Positions 20,054 through 29,141 of a stretch of 64,000 nucleotides of DNA are shown here, one piece after another (position 1 is the stretch's first letter; the number at the start of each line of letters is the position of its first letter). Source of the stretch: Actinoplanes sp. L3-i22 (GTDB taxonomy: Bacteria; Actinomycetota; Actinomycetes; Mycobacteriales; Micromonosporaceae); assembly GCF_019704555.1 (NCBI RefSeq), contig NZ_AP024745.1, forward strand, positions 1,293,501 through 1,357,500, written 5' to 3'. The position numbers and the translations under genes were made by a program. The notes below the pieces were generated by a model that searched no databases, had not been told where the DNA came from, and worked only from the letters and a program-made list of their open reading frames with translations.

Positions 20054-20602
20054 CTAGAAAGCGCAGACCCGGATCGGGTACGGGGCGTCGAGCTTCACCG
20101 GCTCGGCGCCCTCGATCCGTTCCAGCTGCCGGTAGGCGTCGGCGTCCAGCGTGTACACGGCCATCGCCGCGCCCGGCTCCACCCGCCAGTAGGCGGGGAT
20201 CCCGGCCGACGCGTACACCGCGGGCTTGAGCAGCCGGTCGTAGCGCCGGGTCTCGGCCGACTCCACCTCGACGACCAGCGCCACGTCGGCCGGGTCCACC
20301 CAGATCGCCCCGGACGAGCGCGGCCGCAGCACGATCACGTCGGGCACCAGGCTGCTCGTGTCGATCTCGACGCCGAGGCGGGCGCAGACCCACCAGTCCG
20401 GCGGGGCGGCCGCGCGCAGCGCCGTGACGACCGCCTCGACGACGCCGTCGTGCGCGCGGTCCAGCGGCGGGGTGACGTGCAGGCAGCCGTCGAGGATCTC
20501 GTAGCGATGCCCGTCCTGCGGGAAGAGGTGCAGGTCAGGCTCCGTCCAACGGCCGTCCGGAGCGGTCCATCGCATCGGTGAGCCCTGGCTCAGCATGGTC
20601 AC
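20054..20602 (-). CDS. Uma2-family (DUF820) restriction-endonuclease-like protein
   Basis: 182 residues. The PD-(D/E)XK-like core is visible: VPDVIVL, then VALVVEVESAETRRYDRLLK, then YASAGIPAYWRVEP. These are the conserved Asp, Glu-x-Glu and Lys/Tyr features of Uma2. The proteins are multicopy in actinomycetes and cyanobacteria and their target is unknown. GTG 20602 is favoured over ATG 20596 because AGGAGGT (20614-20608) lies five bases from it. Confidence 0.85.
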   Translation of the reverse strand: MTMLSQGSPMRWTAPDGRWTEPDLHLFPQDGHRYEILDGCLHVTPPLDRAHDGVVEAVVTALRAAAPPDWWVCARLGVEIDTSSLVPDVIVLRPRSSGAIWVDPADVALVVEVESAETRRYDRLLKPAVYASAGIPAYWRVEPGAAMAVYTLDADAYRQLERIEGAEPVKLDAPYPIRVCAF

Positions 20603-20703
20603 GGGGCACCTCCTACGCCGCTCCGACGCCGCTCCTTCGCCGCGGAGCACAAGCCTACTGACGCAGCTCTGTTTCTGCGGGGTTACCGCCAGTTTGCGAG
20701 GAA

Positions 20704-20735
20704 AAGGCCTCGTCCGGCGTACCGGACGAGGCCTT
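20704..20735. terminator. strong intrinsic terminator, mainly for pepN
   Basis: A perfect 14-bp stem AAGGCCTCGTCCGG / CCGGACGAGGCCTT with loop CGTA. T-rich runs flank both sides (TTTT on the minus strand). It lies 35 bases past the pepN stop and before the oppositely spaced Uma2 start. Confidence 0.85.
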
Positions 20736-20769
20736 CTTTAAACCTTAAAAACGATTATTCGGTACGGAA

Positions 20770-23328
20770 TCAGCCCGCAGCCGCATCCTTGGCCCGCGCC
20801 TTGAGCGCCCGCAGGATCCCGTCCCGCCCCTCGGCGACCAGCCGCCGCAGCGACGCCGGGTGCCCGTCCCGCAGCAGCCAGGCGTCGGTCAGCGCGACCG
20901 TCTCCTCGCTGATCTGGAACGCCGGGTAGGCGAGCGTGGCGAACTCCTGCGCCGGCTCGCTGTCCGAGCGGGCCCACACCTCACCCACCGCGTCGAAGAA
21001 CTTCTCCGCGTACGGCGCCGTCAGGGACACCTGCCGGGTGCTCTGGAAGCCCTGCAGCAGCGACCGGTTGAGCCAGTTCGGCGGGGTCTGCGGGCCGGTC
21101 AGCTCGGCCCAGACCCGGGCCTTGTTCTCCGGCGTCGGCAGCAGCGCCCGGGCGATCGCCGCCTCCCGCTCACCGCTGGCGGTCTTGTCCGCGGTCAGCT
21201 CGTCGTCGATCTCCGACTCGGCCGCCGCGCCGATCGCGGACAGCGCCTGTAGCAGCGACCAGCGCAGCTCGGTGTCGATCACCAGGCCGGCCGGCGTCGC
21301 CCCGCCGCTGAGCCAGGCGCGCAGCACGGCCGCCTGCTCCTGCGTGCGGGCCGCGGTGATGTAGGCCCGCGCCCAGGTGAGCTGCCATCCGCTGCCCGGC
21401 TCGGCCGCGGCCAGCTGGGTCTCGGCGAGCGTGGCCAGCATCGCCCAGCCCTCCGGGGCCCACGCCGGGTCGGCGAAGCTGACCAGCGCGTTGCCGGCCT
21501 GCCGCAGGGTCGCGGTGGTCAGGTTGATGTCGGTCTCGGCCGACAGGCCCGAGACGACCAGCCGCACGTAGTCCCGCGCGGCCAGCTCGGCGTCGCGCAG
21601 CATGTCCCACGACGCGGCCCAGCAGAGCGCCCGCGGCAGCGCCGAGTCGAACCCGGCGATGTGGTCGACCAGCACGCTCAGCGAACGCTCGTCGAGGCGC
21701 AGCTTCGCGTACGTCAGGTCGTCGTCGTTGATCAGCAGCACGTCCGGCGCCTTGACCCCGGCCAGCGCCGGGATCGCGGTGCGCTCGCCGGCCACGTCCA
21801 CCTCGAGCCGGTCCCGCCGGACGAGGCGGTCGCCGACCAGGTCGTACAGGCCGATCCCGATCCGGTGGGTCCGCAGCGTCGGGTAGTCGGCCGGCGCCTC
21901 CTGCAGCACCGTCACGCTGGTGTAGCGCCCCTGGTCGTCCAGCTCGACGACCGGGCGCAGCGTGTTGACCTGCGAGGTCTCCAGCCACTGGGCGGCGAAC
22001 TTGCGCAGCTCCCGGCCGGACGCCGTCTCCAGCTCGGTGAGCAGGTCGTCGAAGGTGGCGTTGCCCCACGCGTGCTTGGTGAAGTACGCGCGCAGGCCGG
22101 TGACGAACGGGTCCAGCCCGACGTACGCCACCAGCTGCTTGATCACGCTGGCGCCCTTGGCGTACGTGATGCCGTCGAAGTTGACCTCGACCGCTTCCAG
22201 GTCCGGCATCTCGCAGTAGACCGGGTGCGTGGAGGACAGCTGGTCCTGCCGGTAGCCCCAGGCCTTGCGCATGGCCAGGAACGTCGACCAGGCGTCGGTG
22301 AACCGGGTGGCCTCGGTGTTGCACCAGTGGCTGGCCCACTCGGCGAACGACTCGTTCAGCCACAGGTCGTTCCACCAGCGCATGGTGACCAGGTCGCCGA
22401 ACCACATGTGGGCGAGCTCGTGCAGGATCGTGTTGGCCCGCTGCTCGTACTCGTAGTCGGTGACCTGCGAGCGGAAGATGTAGTGCGCCTCGGCGTGCGT
22501 GACGCAGCCGAAGTTCTCCATCGCGCCGGCGTTGAAGTCGGGCACCCAGAGCTGGTCGTACTTCGGCAGCGGGTACCGCACCCCGAACTGCTCGTGGAAG
22601 AAGTCGAAGCCCTGCTTGGTGATCAGGAACAGGTCGTCGGCGTCCAGGTACCGGGCCATCGAGGCGCGGCAGAACACGCCCAGCTCGATGCCGTCGTGCG
22701 AGTCGCGGACCTCGTGGTACGGCCCGGCGCAGATCGCGGTGATGTACGTGCTCATCCGCGGCGACTTCGCGAAGTGCACCGTCCGCGCGCCGTTCCCGGC
22801 CGTCTCCTCGCGCTCGACCGGCATGTTCGAGACCACTTTCCAGTGGCCCGGCGCGGTCGCGTGCCAGGTGAACTCGCTCTTGAGGTCGGGCTGGTCGAAC
22901 GCCGCGTACACCCGCTGGGCGTCGGCGGTCTCGAACTGGCTGTAGAGGTAGATCTCCTTGTCCACCGGGTCGACGCTGCGCTGCAGGCCCTGCCCGCTCG
23001 CCGAGTAGGCGAAGTCGCCCTCGACGATCAGCGTGTTCTCGGCGGCCAGACCGGTCAGGAACAGGCCCTTCTCGGCCGACCAGGCACTCAGGTCGAGCGG
23101 CTCGCCGTTCAGCGTGGCACCGTGCAGCCGGACGGCCGCCGCCTCGATGAACGTCTCCGCGCCCGGCTCGGTGCACCGGAAGTCGACGGTCGTGGTGGAG
23201 CGGAAGGTGTCGGACCCGGGGTTGCCGTTTCCGTCGGTCAGATCGAGGGCGATGTCGTACCCGGTCACCTCGAGCAATCGACTCCGCTCGGCAGCCTCGA
23301 CCTGGGTCAGGTTATGAACACCGGCCAC
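20770..23328 (-). CDS. pepN: aminopeptidase N
   Basis: 852 residues, family M1. The exopeptidase signature GAMENFG and the zinc site HELAHMWFGDLVT...NESFAEW are intact, followed by the ERAP1-like C-terminal helical domain. It removes N-terminal residues from peptides in the cytoplasm; no signal peptide is present. I choose GTG 23328 (MAGVHNLTQVEA), which lies seven bases from AGGAG on the minus strand. The in-frame GTG 23334 is almost on top of that motif. Confidence 0.94.
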   Translation of the reverse strand: MAGVHNLTQVEAAERSRLLEVTGYDIALDLTDGNGNPGSDTFRSTTTVDFRCTEPGAETFIEAAAVRLHGATLNGEPLDLSAWSAEKGLFLTGLAAENTLIVEGDFAYSASGQGLQRSVDPVDKEIYLYSQFETADAQRVYAAFDQPDLKSEFTWHATAPGHWKVVSNMPVEREETAGNGARTVHFAKSPRMSTYITAICAGPYHEVRDSHDGIELGVFCRASMARYLDADDLFLITKQGFDFFHEQFGVRYPLPKYDQLWVPDFNAGAMENFGCVTHAEAHYIFRSQVTDYEYEQRANTILHELAHMWFGDLVTMRWWNDLWLNESFAEWASHWCNTEATRFTDAWSTFLAMRKAWGYRQDQLSSTHPVYCEMPDLEAVEVNFDGITYAKGASVIKQLVAYVGLDPFVTGLRAYFTKHAWGNATFDDLLTELETASGRELRKFAAQWLETSQVNTLRPVVELDDQGRYTSVTVLQEAPADYPTLRTHRIGIGLYDLVGDRLVRRDRLEVDVAGERTAIPALAGVKAPDVLLINDDDLTYAKLRLDERSLSVLVDHIAGFDSALPRALCWAASWDMLRDAELAARDYVRLVVSGLSAETDINLTTATLRQAGNALVSFADPAWAPEGWAMLATLAETQLAAAEPGSGWQLTWARAYITAARTQEQAAVLRAWLSGGATPAGLVIDTELRWSLLQALSAIGAAAESEIDDELTADKTASGEREAAIARALLPTPENKARVWAELTGPQTPPNWLNRSLLQGFQSTRQVSLTAPYAEKFFDAVGEVWARSDSEPAQEFATLAYPAFQISEETVALTDAWLLRDGHPASLRRLVAEGRDGILRALKARAKDAAAG

Positions 23329-23454
23329 GTGCACTCTCCTTCGAGCTGACTGCTTTTCCTCGCAGCCTATGCGGCGCGCCGGTGTCGCACCTCACCTGTA
23401 CCGCCTTCGGCCGTGGGGAAGCGCCGAACTACTTGCGCGAGGAAGAATCGAAGC

Positions 23455-24081
23455 ATGACAGAACGCGCGACCGTCGACATGTACTTCGACCCGCTGTGCC
23501 CGTGGGCCTGGATCACCTCCCGCTGGCTGCTCGAGGTGGAGAAGGTGCGCCCCCTCGACATCCGTTTCAACGTCATGAGCCTGGCCGTCCTGAACGAGGG
23601 CCGGGATCTCCCGGAGCAGTACCGAGAGCTGATGAACAAGGGCTGGGGCCCGGTCCGGGTCTGCATCGCCGCCGCCGAGACGGCCGGCCCGGAGGTGCTG
23701 CGGGATCTCTACACCGCCCTCGGCACCCGGATCCACCTGCAGAAGTACGAACTGGACGAGAAGCTGTTCCGGGAGGCGCTGACCGAGGTCGGCCTCGACC
23801 CGGAGCTGGCCGCCGCGGCGTTCACCGACGCCCACGACGAGGCCCTGCGGGCCAGCCACAACGCCGGGATGAAGCCGGTCGGCACGGATGTCGGCACCCC
23901 GGTGATCCACGCGCCCGGCCCGGACCCGGACTCGAAGGTCGCGTTCTTCGGCCCGGTCATCACCCCGGCGCCCAAGGGCGAGGCGGCCGGCAAGCTGTGG
24001 GACGGCGTGCTGCTGGTGGCCGGAACGCCCGGCTTCTACGAGATCAAGCGGAGCCGCGAAATCGGTCCGATTTTCGATTAG
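23455..24081 (+). CDS. Rv2466c-family mycothiol-dependent oxidoreductase (DsbA-like thioredoxin fold)
   Basis: 208 residues. DMYFDPLCPWAWITSRWLLEV aligns with the start of mycobacterial Rv2466c, a mycothiol-dependent nitroreductase. Further landmarks are NVMSLAVLNEGRDLPEQYRE, WGPVRVCIAAAE, DVGTPVIH with its cis-Pro, and FFGPVITPAPKGEAAGKLWD. The active site here is CPWA: the first Cys is kept and the second is Ala, implying a monothiol mechanism. The ATG start has GAGGAAG about nine bases upstream. It is divergent from pepN. Confidence 0.88.
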   Translation: MTERATVDMYFDPLCPWAWITSRWLLEVEKVRPLDIRFNVMSLAVLNEGRDLPEQYRELMNKGWGPVRVCIAAAETAGPEVLRDLYTALGTRIHLQKYELDEKLFREALTEVGLDPELAAAAFTDAHDEALRASHNAGMKPVGTDVGTPVIHAPGPDPDSKVAFFGPVITPAPKGEAAGKLWDGVLLVAGTPGFYEIKRSREIGPIFD

Positions 24082-24109
24082 TTCGCCACTTGTTCGTCGC
24101 CCTGGTCGT

Positions 24110-24136
24110 TGGATGAGGTGATGTACACCTCATCCA
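24110..24136. promoter_or_regulatory. perfect dyad upstream of the DUF1015 gene
   Basis: TGGATGAGGTG / CACCTCATCCA, 11 bp per arm with spacer ATGTA, no U-tract. It lies 29 bases after the oxidoreductase stop and about 210 bases before DUF1015. It could be a transcription-factor operator or a weak terminator. A short reading frame across it (24112-24336) does not look like a protein. Confidence 0.5.
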
Positions 24137-24346
24137 GCGACGCGGTCGGCATGACCATCGGCGTCCAACGCGAAGTATGGGCCGATTTATCCCCTGAGCT
24201 GGCGGGACTCGTCGCGCCGCCGATCACCGTGACGGCCCGCCCGGCCGAACGTCCGGTGAACGCTCATCGACGGGCGCAGTTGGGCAGGTCACGCGGGAAC
24301 GTGCCGGTGGGTGGGCGCCGGCGGTCCGCCGGGTAAGTTGCCTGCC

Positions 24347-25543
24347 ATGACGGTCGTGCACCCGATCAGCCGGGCCTGGATCACCACTGGCGGTACCGGA
24401 GCCCAGAACTACGACGAGTTCGCCGACGACGCCGAAATCACCGACATCATCACGGCCAACGCGCACAGCTCGCTGGCCGTGGAAATGCCGCATCTCGCGC
24501 CCGAGTCCCTCGGGAAGACCTTCGCCGAATCCCTCCCGGACGCCGTCGTCCGGCTGGAGCGCGACACGTCCGAGGGCCACTACCGGCAGGCTGAGCACGT
24601 CGTGGTGCTCTACCGGATCACCGCGAAGGACGAGGCCCCCGCCTACGGCCTGTGGAGCCTGGTCGACACCGACCAGATCTCCACCAGCGCCGACGAGCCG
24701 GGCCTGGTCATCCGCAACGAGGACGTCTTCATCGCCAAGGTCCGCGAGCGGGTCGCGCTCGCCGACGCGCTGCAGACCCTGCTCTCCCCGGTGCTGCTGC
24801 TGCAGACCGGCAAGGGCGAGGAGCTGCACGCGGCCCTGGCCGACGCCTGCGACGCCGCGGGCGAGCCGGAGGCCACCGACACCGACCAGACCGGCCGGAC
24901 CCACGCCATCTGGACCGTCGGCGCGGGCGAGCTGCAGGACCGGCTCACCGCGCTGGCCGGCGGCGGCGACCTGGTCGTCGCGGACGGCAACCACCGCAGC
25001 CTGGCCGCGCAGACCGGCGGCCTGCCGCGCTTCCTCGCGGTGATCACCACCCCGGCGTCGGTCGCCATCCAGCCCTACAACCGCCTGCTCAGCGAGCTCC
25101 CGGCGCGGCCCGAGGAGCTTCTGGAGGGCCTGCGCGCGGCCGGTGCGACGGTCACCGAGCTGCCGCGCGCCGCGGCTCTTCCCGGCAAAGGGACGATTGA
25201 GATGTACGCCGGTGGCCGCTCCTATGCGGTCGGTCTCCCGTCCGACCCGGCCGGCACCGCGGTGGAGAACCTGGACCACGCCCTCGTCGAGCGGGTGCTC
25301 CTGCGTGACGTCCTGGGCCTGGACCCGGGCGACAAGCGGATCTCCTACATCGGCGGCGACTACCCGGTCGAGTGGCTGCGCGGCGAGGTCGACGCCGGCC
25401 GCGCCGAGCTGGCCGTGCTGATCGCCCCGGTGACCGTCGAGGACTTCGTCGAGGTCAACCTGGCCCGGCTGAAGCTGCCCCGGAAGAGCACCTGGTTCAC
25501 CCCGAAGGCGCGCGGCGGTCTCGTCCTCGCCCAGCTCGGCTGA
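24347..25543 (+). CDS. DUF1015 family protein
   Basis: 398 residues. VVADGNHRSLAA, near the position of the family's ADGHHR motif, and the end LKLPRKSTWFTPKARGGLVL are hallmarks of DUF1015, a widespread protein of unknown function often described as HTH-like or SerC-linked. ATG 24347 starts where homology begins; the Shine-Dalgarno is poor. The esterase gene starts ten bases after its stop, so they may be cotranscribed. Confidence 0.85.
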   Translation: MTVVHPISRAWITTGGTGAQNYDEFADDAEITDIITANAHSSLAVEMPHLAPESLGKTFAESLPDAVVRLERDTSEGHYRQAEHVVVLYRITAKDEAPAYGLWSLVDTDQISTSADEPGLVIRNEDVFIAKVRERVALADALQTLLSPVLLLQTGKGEELHAALADACDAAGEPEATDTDQTGRTHAIWTVGAGELQDRLTALAGGGDLVVADGNHRSLAAQTGGLPRFLAVITTPASVAIQPYNRLLSELPARPEELLEGLRAAGATVTELPRAAALPGKGTIEMYAGGRSYAVGLPSDPAGTAVENLDHALVERVLLRDVLGLDPGDKRISYIGGDYPVEWLRGEVDAGRAELAVLIAPVTVEDFVEVNLARLKLPRKSTWFTPKARGGLVLAQLG

Positions 25544-25552
25544 CCCCGGGCG

Positions 25553-26470
25553 ATGCTCCACCCCCAGGTAACGGCGGCGGCGAGTCTTCGCCGCCGCCCC
25601 ACCGCCGAGGAGTCGGCCGCCGGCCCCTACGAGCGGCTCCAGTTCGTCCGGGCCGCGATGGAAGAGGCCGTCGAGGTGGAGACCGGCCCGGCTCTGCCGT
25701 TGCCGGTCGTCGTCGACCTGGACGCCGACGGCGTGCCCGGCCGGCTGTACGCGACCCGGGCCGGCGCCCCGGTCTTCGTCTACCTGCATGGCGGCGGCTG
25801 GTGCTACGGCAGCATCGAGTCGGTCGACCGATTCTGCCGGCGCGTCGCCGACCGCTCCGGCCTGGCCGTGCTCTCGGTGGGCTACCGGCTCGCCCCGGAG
25901 CACGTCTACCCGGCCGCGCTCGACGACGTCGCGACCGTCCTCGGCCACGTCCGCAAGAACGGGGCCGAGCTGGGCGTCGACCCGTTCCGGCTGGCGATCG
26001 GCGGGGACAGCGCCGGCGGCCACCTGGCCACCGTCACCGCGCGGCGGCAGCGGGACGCCGCCACCCCGCTGGACTACCAGGCGCTGATCTACCCGGCCCT
26101 CGACCCGCTCACCTCCGCCGAGTCCTACGCGGAGCTCGGGGAGTACGGCCTGGACCGGGCCTCGATGAGGCTGGCCTGGGAGACCTTCGTCCCGGACCCG
26201 CGGCAGCGGCTCACCCCGGACGTCGCGCCGCTCGCGGTCGCCGACCTGTCCGGGATGCCGTCCACCCTGATCATCACGGCGGAGTACGACGTGCTCCGGG
26301 ACGAGGGCGCCGACTACGCGGACGCGCTGGCCGCCGCCGGGGTGCCGGTCGTGCACACCCGCTACATGGGCATGAACCACGGTTTCGCCCGCAAGATCGC
26401 CACCATCGACGCGGCCCGGGCCGCCGCCGACCAGGTGGCCTCAGCTCTGCGTGCGGCCCTCACCTTCTGA
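25553..26470 (+). CDS. alpha/beta hydrolase, hormone-sensitive-lipase (HSL) type esterase
   Basis: 305 residues. The oxyanion motif HGGGW, the nucleophile elbow GGDSAGG, the acid Asp in TAEYDVLRDEG and the His in MNHGF make a complete HSL (family IV) triad. Substrates are probably short acyl esters. There is no signal peptide, so it is cytoplasmic. The start is ATG 25553. Confidence 0.9.
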   Translation: MLHPQVTAAASLRRRPTAEESAAGPYERLQFVRAAMEEAVEVETGPALPLPVVVDLDADGVPGRLYATRAGAPVFVYLHGGGWCYGSIESVDRFCRRVADRSGLAVLSVGYRLAPEHVYPAALDDVATVLGHVRKNGAELGVDPFRLAIGGDSAGGHLATVTARRQRDAATPLDYQALIYPALDPLTSAESYAELGEYGLDRASMRLAWETFVPDPRQRLTPDVAPLAVADLSGMPSTLIITAEYDVLRDEGADYADALAAAGVPVVHTRYMGMNHGFARKIATIDAARAAADQVASALRAALTF

Positions 26471-26477
26471 CAGGTGC

Positions 26478-26495
26478 GGGCCGCGCGCCCTTTTT
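26478..26495 (+). terminator. possible short terminator after the esterase
   Basis: A 4-bp GGGC/GCCC stem (26478-26490) is directly followed by TTTTT (26491-26495), in the gap between the convergent esterase and rpiA genes. The stem is short. Confidence 0.35.
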
Positions 26496-26508
26496 AGCCG
26501 GGCCCTTC

Positions 26509-27210
26509 TCAGCCGGCCAGGATCAGCTCGAAGTCGTACCCGAAGAAGAGGCCGGTCTCGACCACGCCGGGCATCTGCTTCAACCGGGCGTGCGCGTCCT
26601 CGGCGATCTCACTGAACCGCAGGTCCAGGGTCAGGTTGCCGCGCTCGGTGATGACCGGGCCGTCCTTGCCGCCGGCCGGGCGCAGGGTGACCTCCTCCAG
26701 CCCGGGGAAGTCCTCGAGCTTCTCGAAGATCAGGCTGAGCGCGGCCGGGTCGATCTCCACCGGCGCCGCGAAGTTCTGCCCCAGCCGCTTCACGATCTTG
26801 GACTGGTCGACCACGATGAACGCCTTCGGCGCCGCGGCCATCATCAGCTTCTCCTGGTAGAGCGCGCCGCCCCGGCCCTTGATCAGCCGTTTGTGGTCGT
26901 CCACCTCGTCGGCGCCGTCGAAGCACCAGTCCGGGCGGGCGTCGTTCAGCGTGGTGATCCGCAGACCGAGCGCCGAGCAGGCGTTCGCCACCTCGATCGA
27001 GGTCGGGATCGCGGTGAAGGAGAGCCCCTCCTTCTCGGCGCGGGCCGCGAGGGCCTGCAGGGTGAGGAAGCTGGTCGAGCCGGAGCCGACGCCGACGGTC
27101 TGCCCGTCCCGCAGCTCGGCGGCCAGCCGCGCCGCCGCCTCCCGCTTGGCTTCCTCGTTCTTGATGGCACCTGACCAGGTCAGGCCGTTGGGGCGGTTCG
27201 TCCACTGCAT
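26509..27210 (-). CDS. rpiA: ribose-5-phosphate isomerase A
   Basis: 233 residues. Interconverts ribose 5-phosphate and ribulose 5-phosphate. VGVGSGSTS binds phosphate, then FDGADEVD, KGRGGALYQEK (catalytic Glu) and DQSKIVKRLG follow in RpiA order. Length is normal. Many actinobacteria rely on the unrelated RpiB, so an A-type enzyme is worth noting. The start is ATG 27210. Confidence 0.9.
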   Translation of the reverse strand: MQWTNRPNGLTWSGAIKNEEAKREAAARLAAELRDGQTVGVGSGSTSFLTLQALAARAEKEGLSFTAIPTSIEVANACSALGLRITTLNDARPDWCFDGADEVDDHKRLIKGRGGALYQEKLMMAAAPKAFIVVDQSKIVKRLGQNFAAPVEIDPAALSLIFEKLEDFPGLEEVTLRPAGGKDGPVITERGNLTLDLRFSEIAEDAHARLKQMPGVVETGLFFGYDFELILAG

Positions 27211-27259
27211 GTGATGGTCAACCGTTTCCAGGAGCGGTCCGTGGTCGACCTCATCGTAG

Positions 27260-27787
27260 TCAGCGGCGGGGGAGGTCTTCGCGCGGCAGCCAATTGCGCC
27301 GCACGATCACCAGGTCCCGCTCGGCGTCGGCGAGCTGTTCCTCGGACGGCCGGCAGGCATCCCGGGCACGCAGCGCCGCACCCACACTGACCTGCGACGA
27401 TCCCGATCCGACCAGGCCGCGCAGGCCACGCTCGGCCTCCCGGTCCTCGCTGTTCCCGCCGCCACCCGGCGCGGGCCGGCGCGGCGGGCGCCCGCTCACC
27501 GGCGGCGCCGGCACCGGGGTCGCCGGAGCGGCCGGAACCGGCGGAGCCGCCGGCGTCGGCGCGGCGGCCGGGGCCGACGGGACCGGTGCCCCGGCCGGAG
27601 CCGACCGAACCGGAGCGGCCGGAGCGGCCGGGACCGGTGGAGCCGACGGGACCGGTGGAGCCGACGGGACCGGCGGGGCGGACGGGGGCGGGCCGGGCAC
27701 CGGGGTGGCCGGCTCGGCCGGAGCGGGATTCGACCCGGACGGGGGGCGCACCCGCCGGCGGCGGCGTTCGGGTTCGGGTTCGGCCAT
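27260..27787 (-). CDS. proline/alanine-rich hypothetical protein
   Basis: 175 residues. About 100 residues are a low-complexity Pro/Ala/Val tract with tandem PPVPSA units, coded by an 18-bp tandem repeat at 27639-27674. A compact C-terminal part follows (GLRGLVGSGSSQVSVGAALR, then a DAERDLVIVRRNWLP helix) that may be the functional domain. No signal peptide or membrane helix is seen. It starts 28 bases downstream of the Eis-like gene end on the same strand, so the two may share a transcript. Confidence 0.65.
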   Translation of the reverse strand: MAEPEPERRRRRVRPPSGSNPAPAEPATPVPGPPPSAPPVPSAPPVPSAPPVPAAPAAPVRSAPAGAPVPSAPAAAPTPAAPPVPAAPATPVPAPPVSGRPPRRPAPGGGGNSEDREAERGLRGLVGSGSSQVSVGAALRARDACRPSEEQLADAERDLVIVRRNWLPREDLPRR

Positions 27788-27814
27788 GACCCGACGGTAC
27801 CGCCGCCGACGGCC

Positions 27815-29038
27815 TCAGAACGTCTCGGTCGCGCTGGGCGCCCGGTGCCAGCCGAACGCCAGGCTCGGATCGTTCCCGGTCAGCTGCCGGACCCGGCCGG
27901 CCGCGGCAAGCGTGGCCAGCGAGGTCCCGCCCAGGTAGACCGCGCCGAGATCGGTCACCGTGGCGGTCAGGTCGGCCGGGTCACCGGTCCGCACACAGGC
28001 CGCGCCCGCCGGACCGCCGGTCAGCCGCCAGCGGCCGGTGTTCGCCGGCAGGATCGGGTCGTCCACCTCCAGCACCACGTCGACCGGCGCGCGGTACCGC
28101 CGGGCGGCGAGCGCGCCCGGCACGTCCACCAGGCGTACCCAGAGCGCGTCGGCGAGCGTGGTGCCCAGCCGGCGCGGCTCGTCCACCAGGTACTGCAGCG
28201 GCTCGTCGACCGCGCCGTGGCTGAACTTCACGGTCCGGGTCAGGTCGATGCCGAGCAGGAACCGCCACAGCGCCTGATACGCCTGCGGGTCGGCGGCGAC
28301 CACCTCGGTCACCTGCGCGGTGGAGTCCGGCCCGTGCGACGACCAGCCGTCCTTGACCCGCCAGCGCGCGTAGCCGGTCGGGCCGCCGGGACCGTCGTGG
28401 ACCACCGCGTACTCCCGGGTGGCGCCGTCACGGTGCTCCGACGGATCGGTGAGGACCGAGCGCCACCAGCGGTCGTCCCGGTCGGACCAGCCGACCCGAT
28501 CGACCCGCACCTGGTCGAAGACCTTGCTGATCTCGGAGAGCAGGCCGGTCGGCTCACCCATCCGCAGTCGCCCGGACGGCTCGGCCGGCGGGACGGTCAG
28601 GCGAACCTCGCGGTTCATGATCGTGAACCGGAGGCGGGACGCGGCCGCGCCGTACCCGAATCTGGGGTAGATCGCGGTCTCGCTGGCCCACAGCACCGCG
28701 AGCGGCTCGCGCCCGGCCGCCGCGATGTCCTCGAGCTGCCGGCGCATCAGCGCGGTCAGCAGACCCCGCCGCCGGTGGGTGGGCCGCACCCCGACCGAGG
28801 AGATGTGCGCGGCCGGCAGCACCGCCCCCGGCACGGTCAGCTCGCGGCTGTAGGCCACCGTCTGCCCGGCCACCTGCCCGGCGTCGTCGGCGATCAGGGA
28901 ACGCTCGGGCTCGAAGACCTCCCGCTCGGCGGTCTTCGCCGCGCCCGCCAGCTCCTCGTGGAAGACCACGCCGAGCAGGTCGCAGATGGCCGGGAAGTCC
29001 TCGATCGTGCCCTGCCGGATTCGTATGCCGTCATCCAT
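27815..29038 (-). CDS. eis: Eis-type GNAT N-acetyltransferase
   Basis: 407 residues. The N-terminal GNAT has acetyl-CoA-binding VGVRPTHRRRGLLTALM, a second GNAT-like domain follows, and an SCP2-like C-terminal region ends in Phe (ATETF). In Eis proteins the terminal carboxylate is catalytic. Mycobacterial Eis acetylates aminoglycosides and a host phosphatase; the role in a soil actinomycete is unknown. The start is ATG 29038. Confidence 0.87.
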   Translation of the reverse strand: MDDGIRIRQGTIEDFPAICDLLGVVFHEELAGAAKTAEREVFEPERSLIADDAGQVAGQTVAYSRELTVPGAVLPAAHISSVGVRPTHRRRGLLTALMRRQLEDIAAAGREPLAVLWASETAIYPRFGYGAAASRLRFTIMNREVRLTVPPAEPSGRLRMGEPTGLLSEISKVFDQVRVDRVGWSDRDDRWWRSVLTDPSEHRDGATREYAVVHDGPGGPTGYARWRVKDGWSSHGPDSTAQVTEVVAADPQAYQALWRFLLGIDLTRTVKFSHGAVDEPLQYLVDEPRRLGTTLADALWVRLVDVPGALAARRYRAPVDVVLEVDDPILPANTGRWRLTGGPAGAACVRTGDPADLTATVTDLGAVYLGGTSLATLAAAGRVRQLTGNDPSLAFGWHRAPSATETF

Positions 29039-29141
29039 GGAGCTTGTGTAACGGACTCGCGTGGGTACGGGCCACCGATTTGCGGCGTCGTTACTCTCGA
29101 ATCAGACGGCCGACCGGCCGCCTGGTCGAAAGAGGGGGAAC

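Noticed and set aside
24121..24336. 75-codon frame between the oxidoreductase and DUF1015
   Set aside because: It starts inside the perfect dyad, has an Arg/Gly-rich random-looking end, and no ribosome site of its own.
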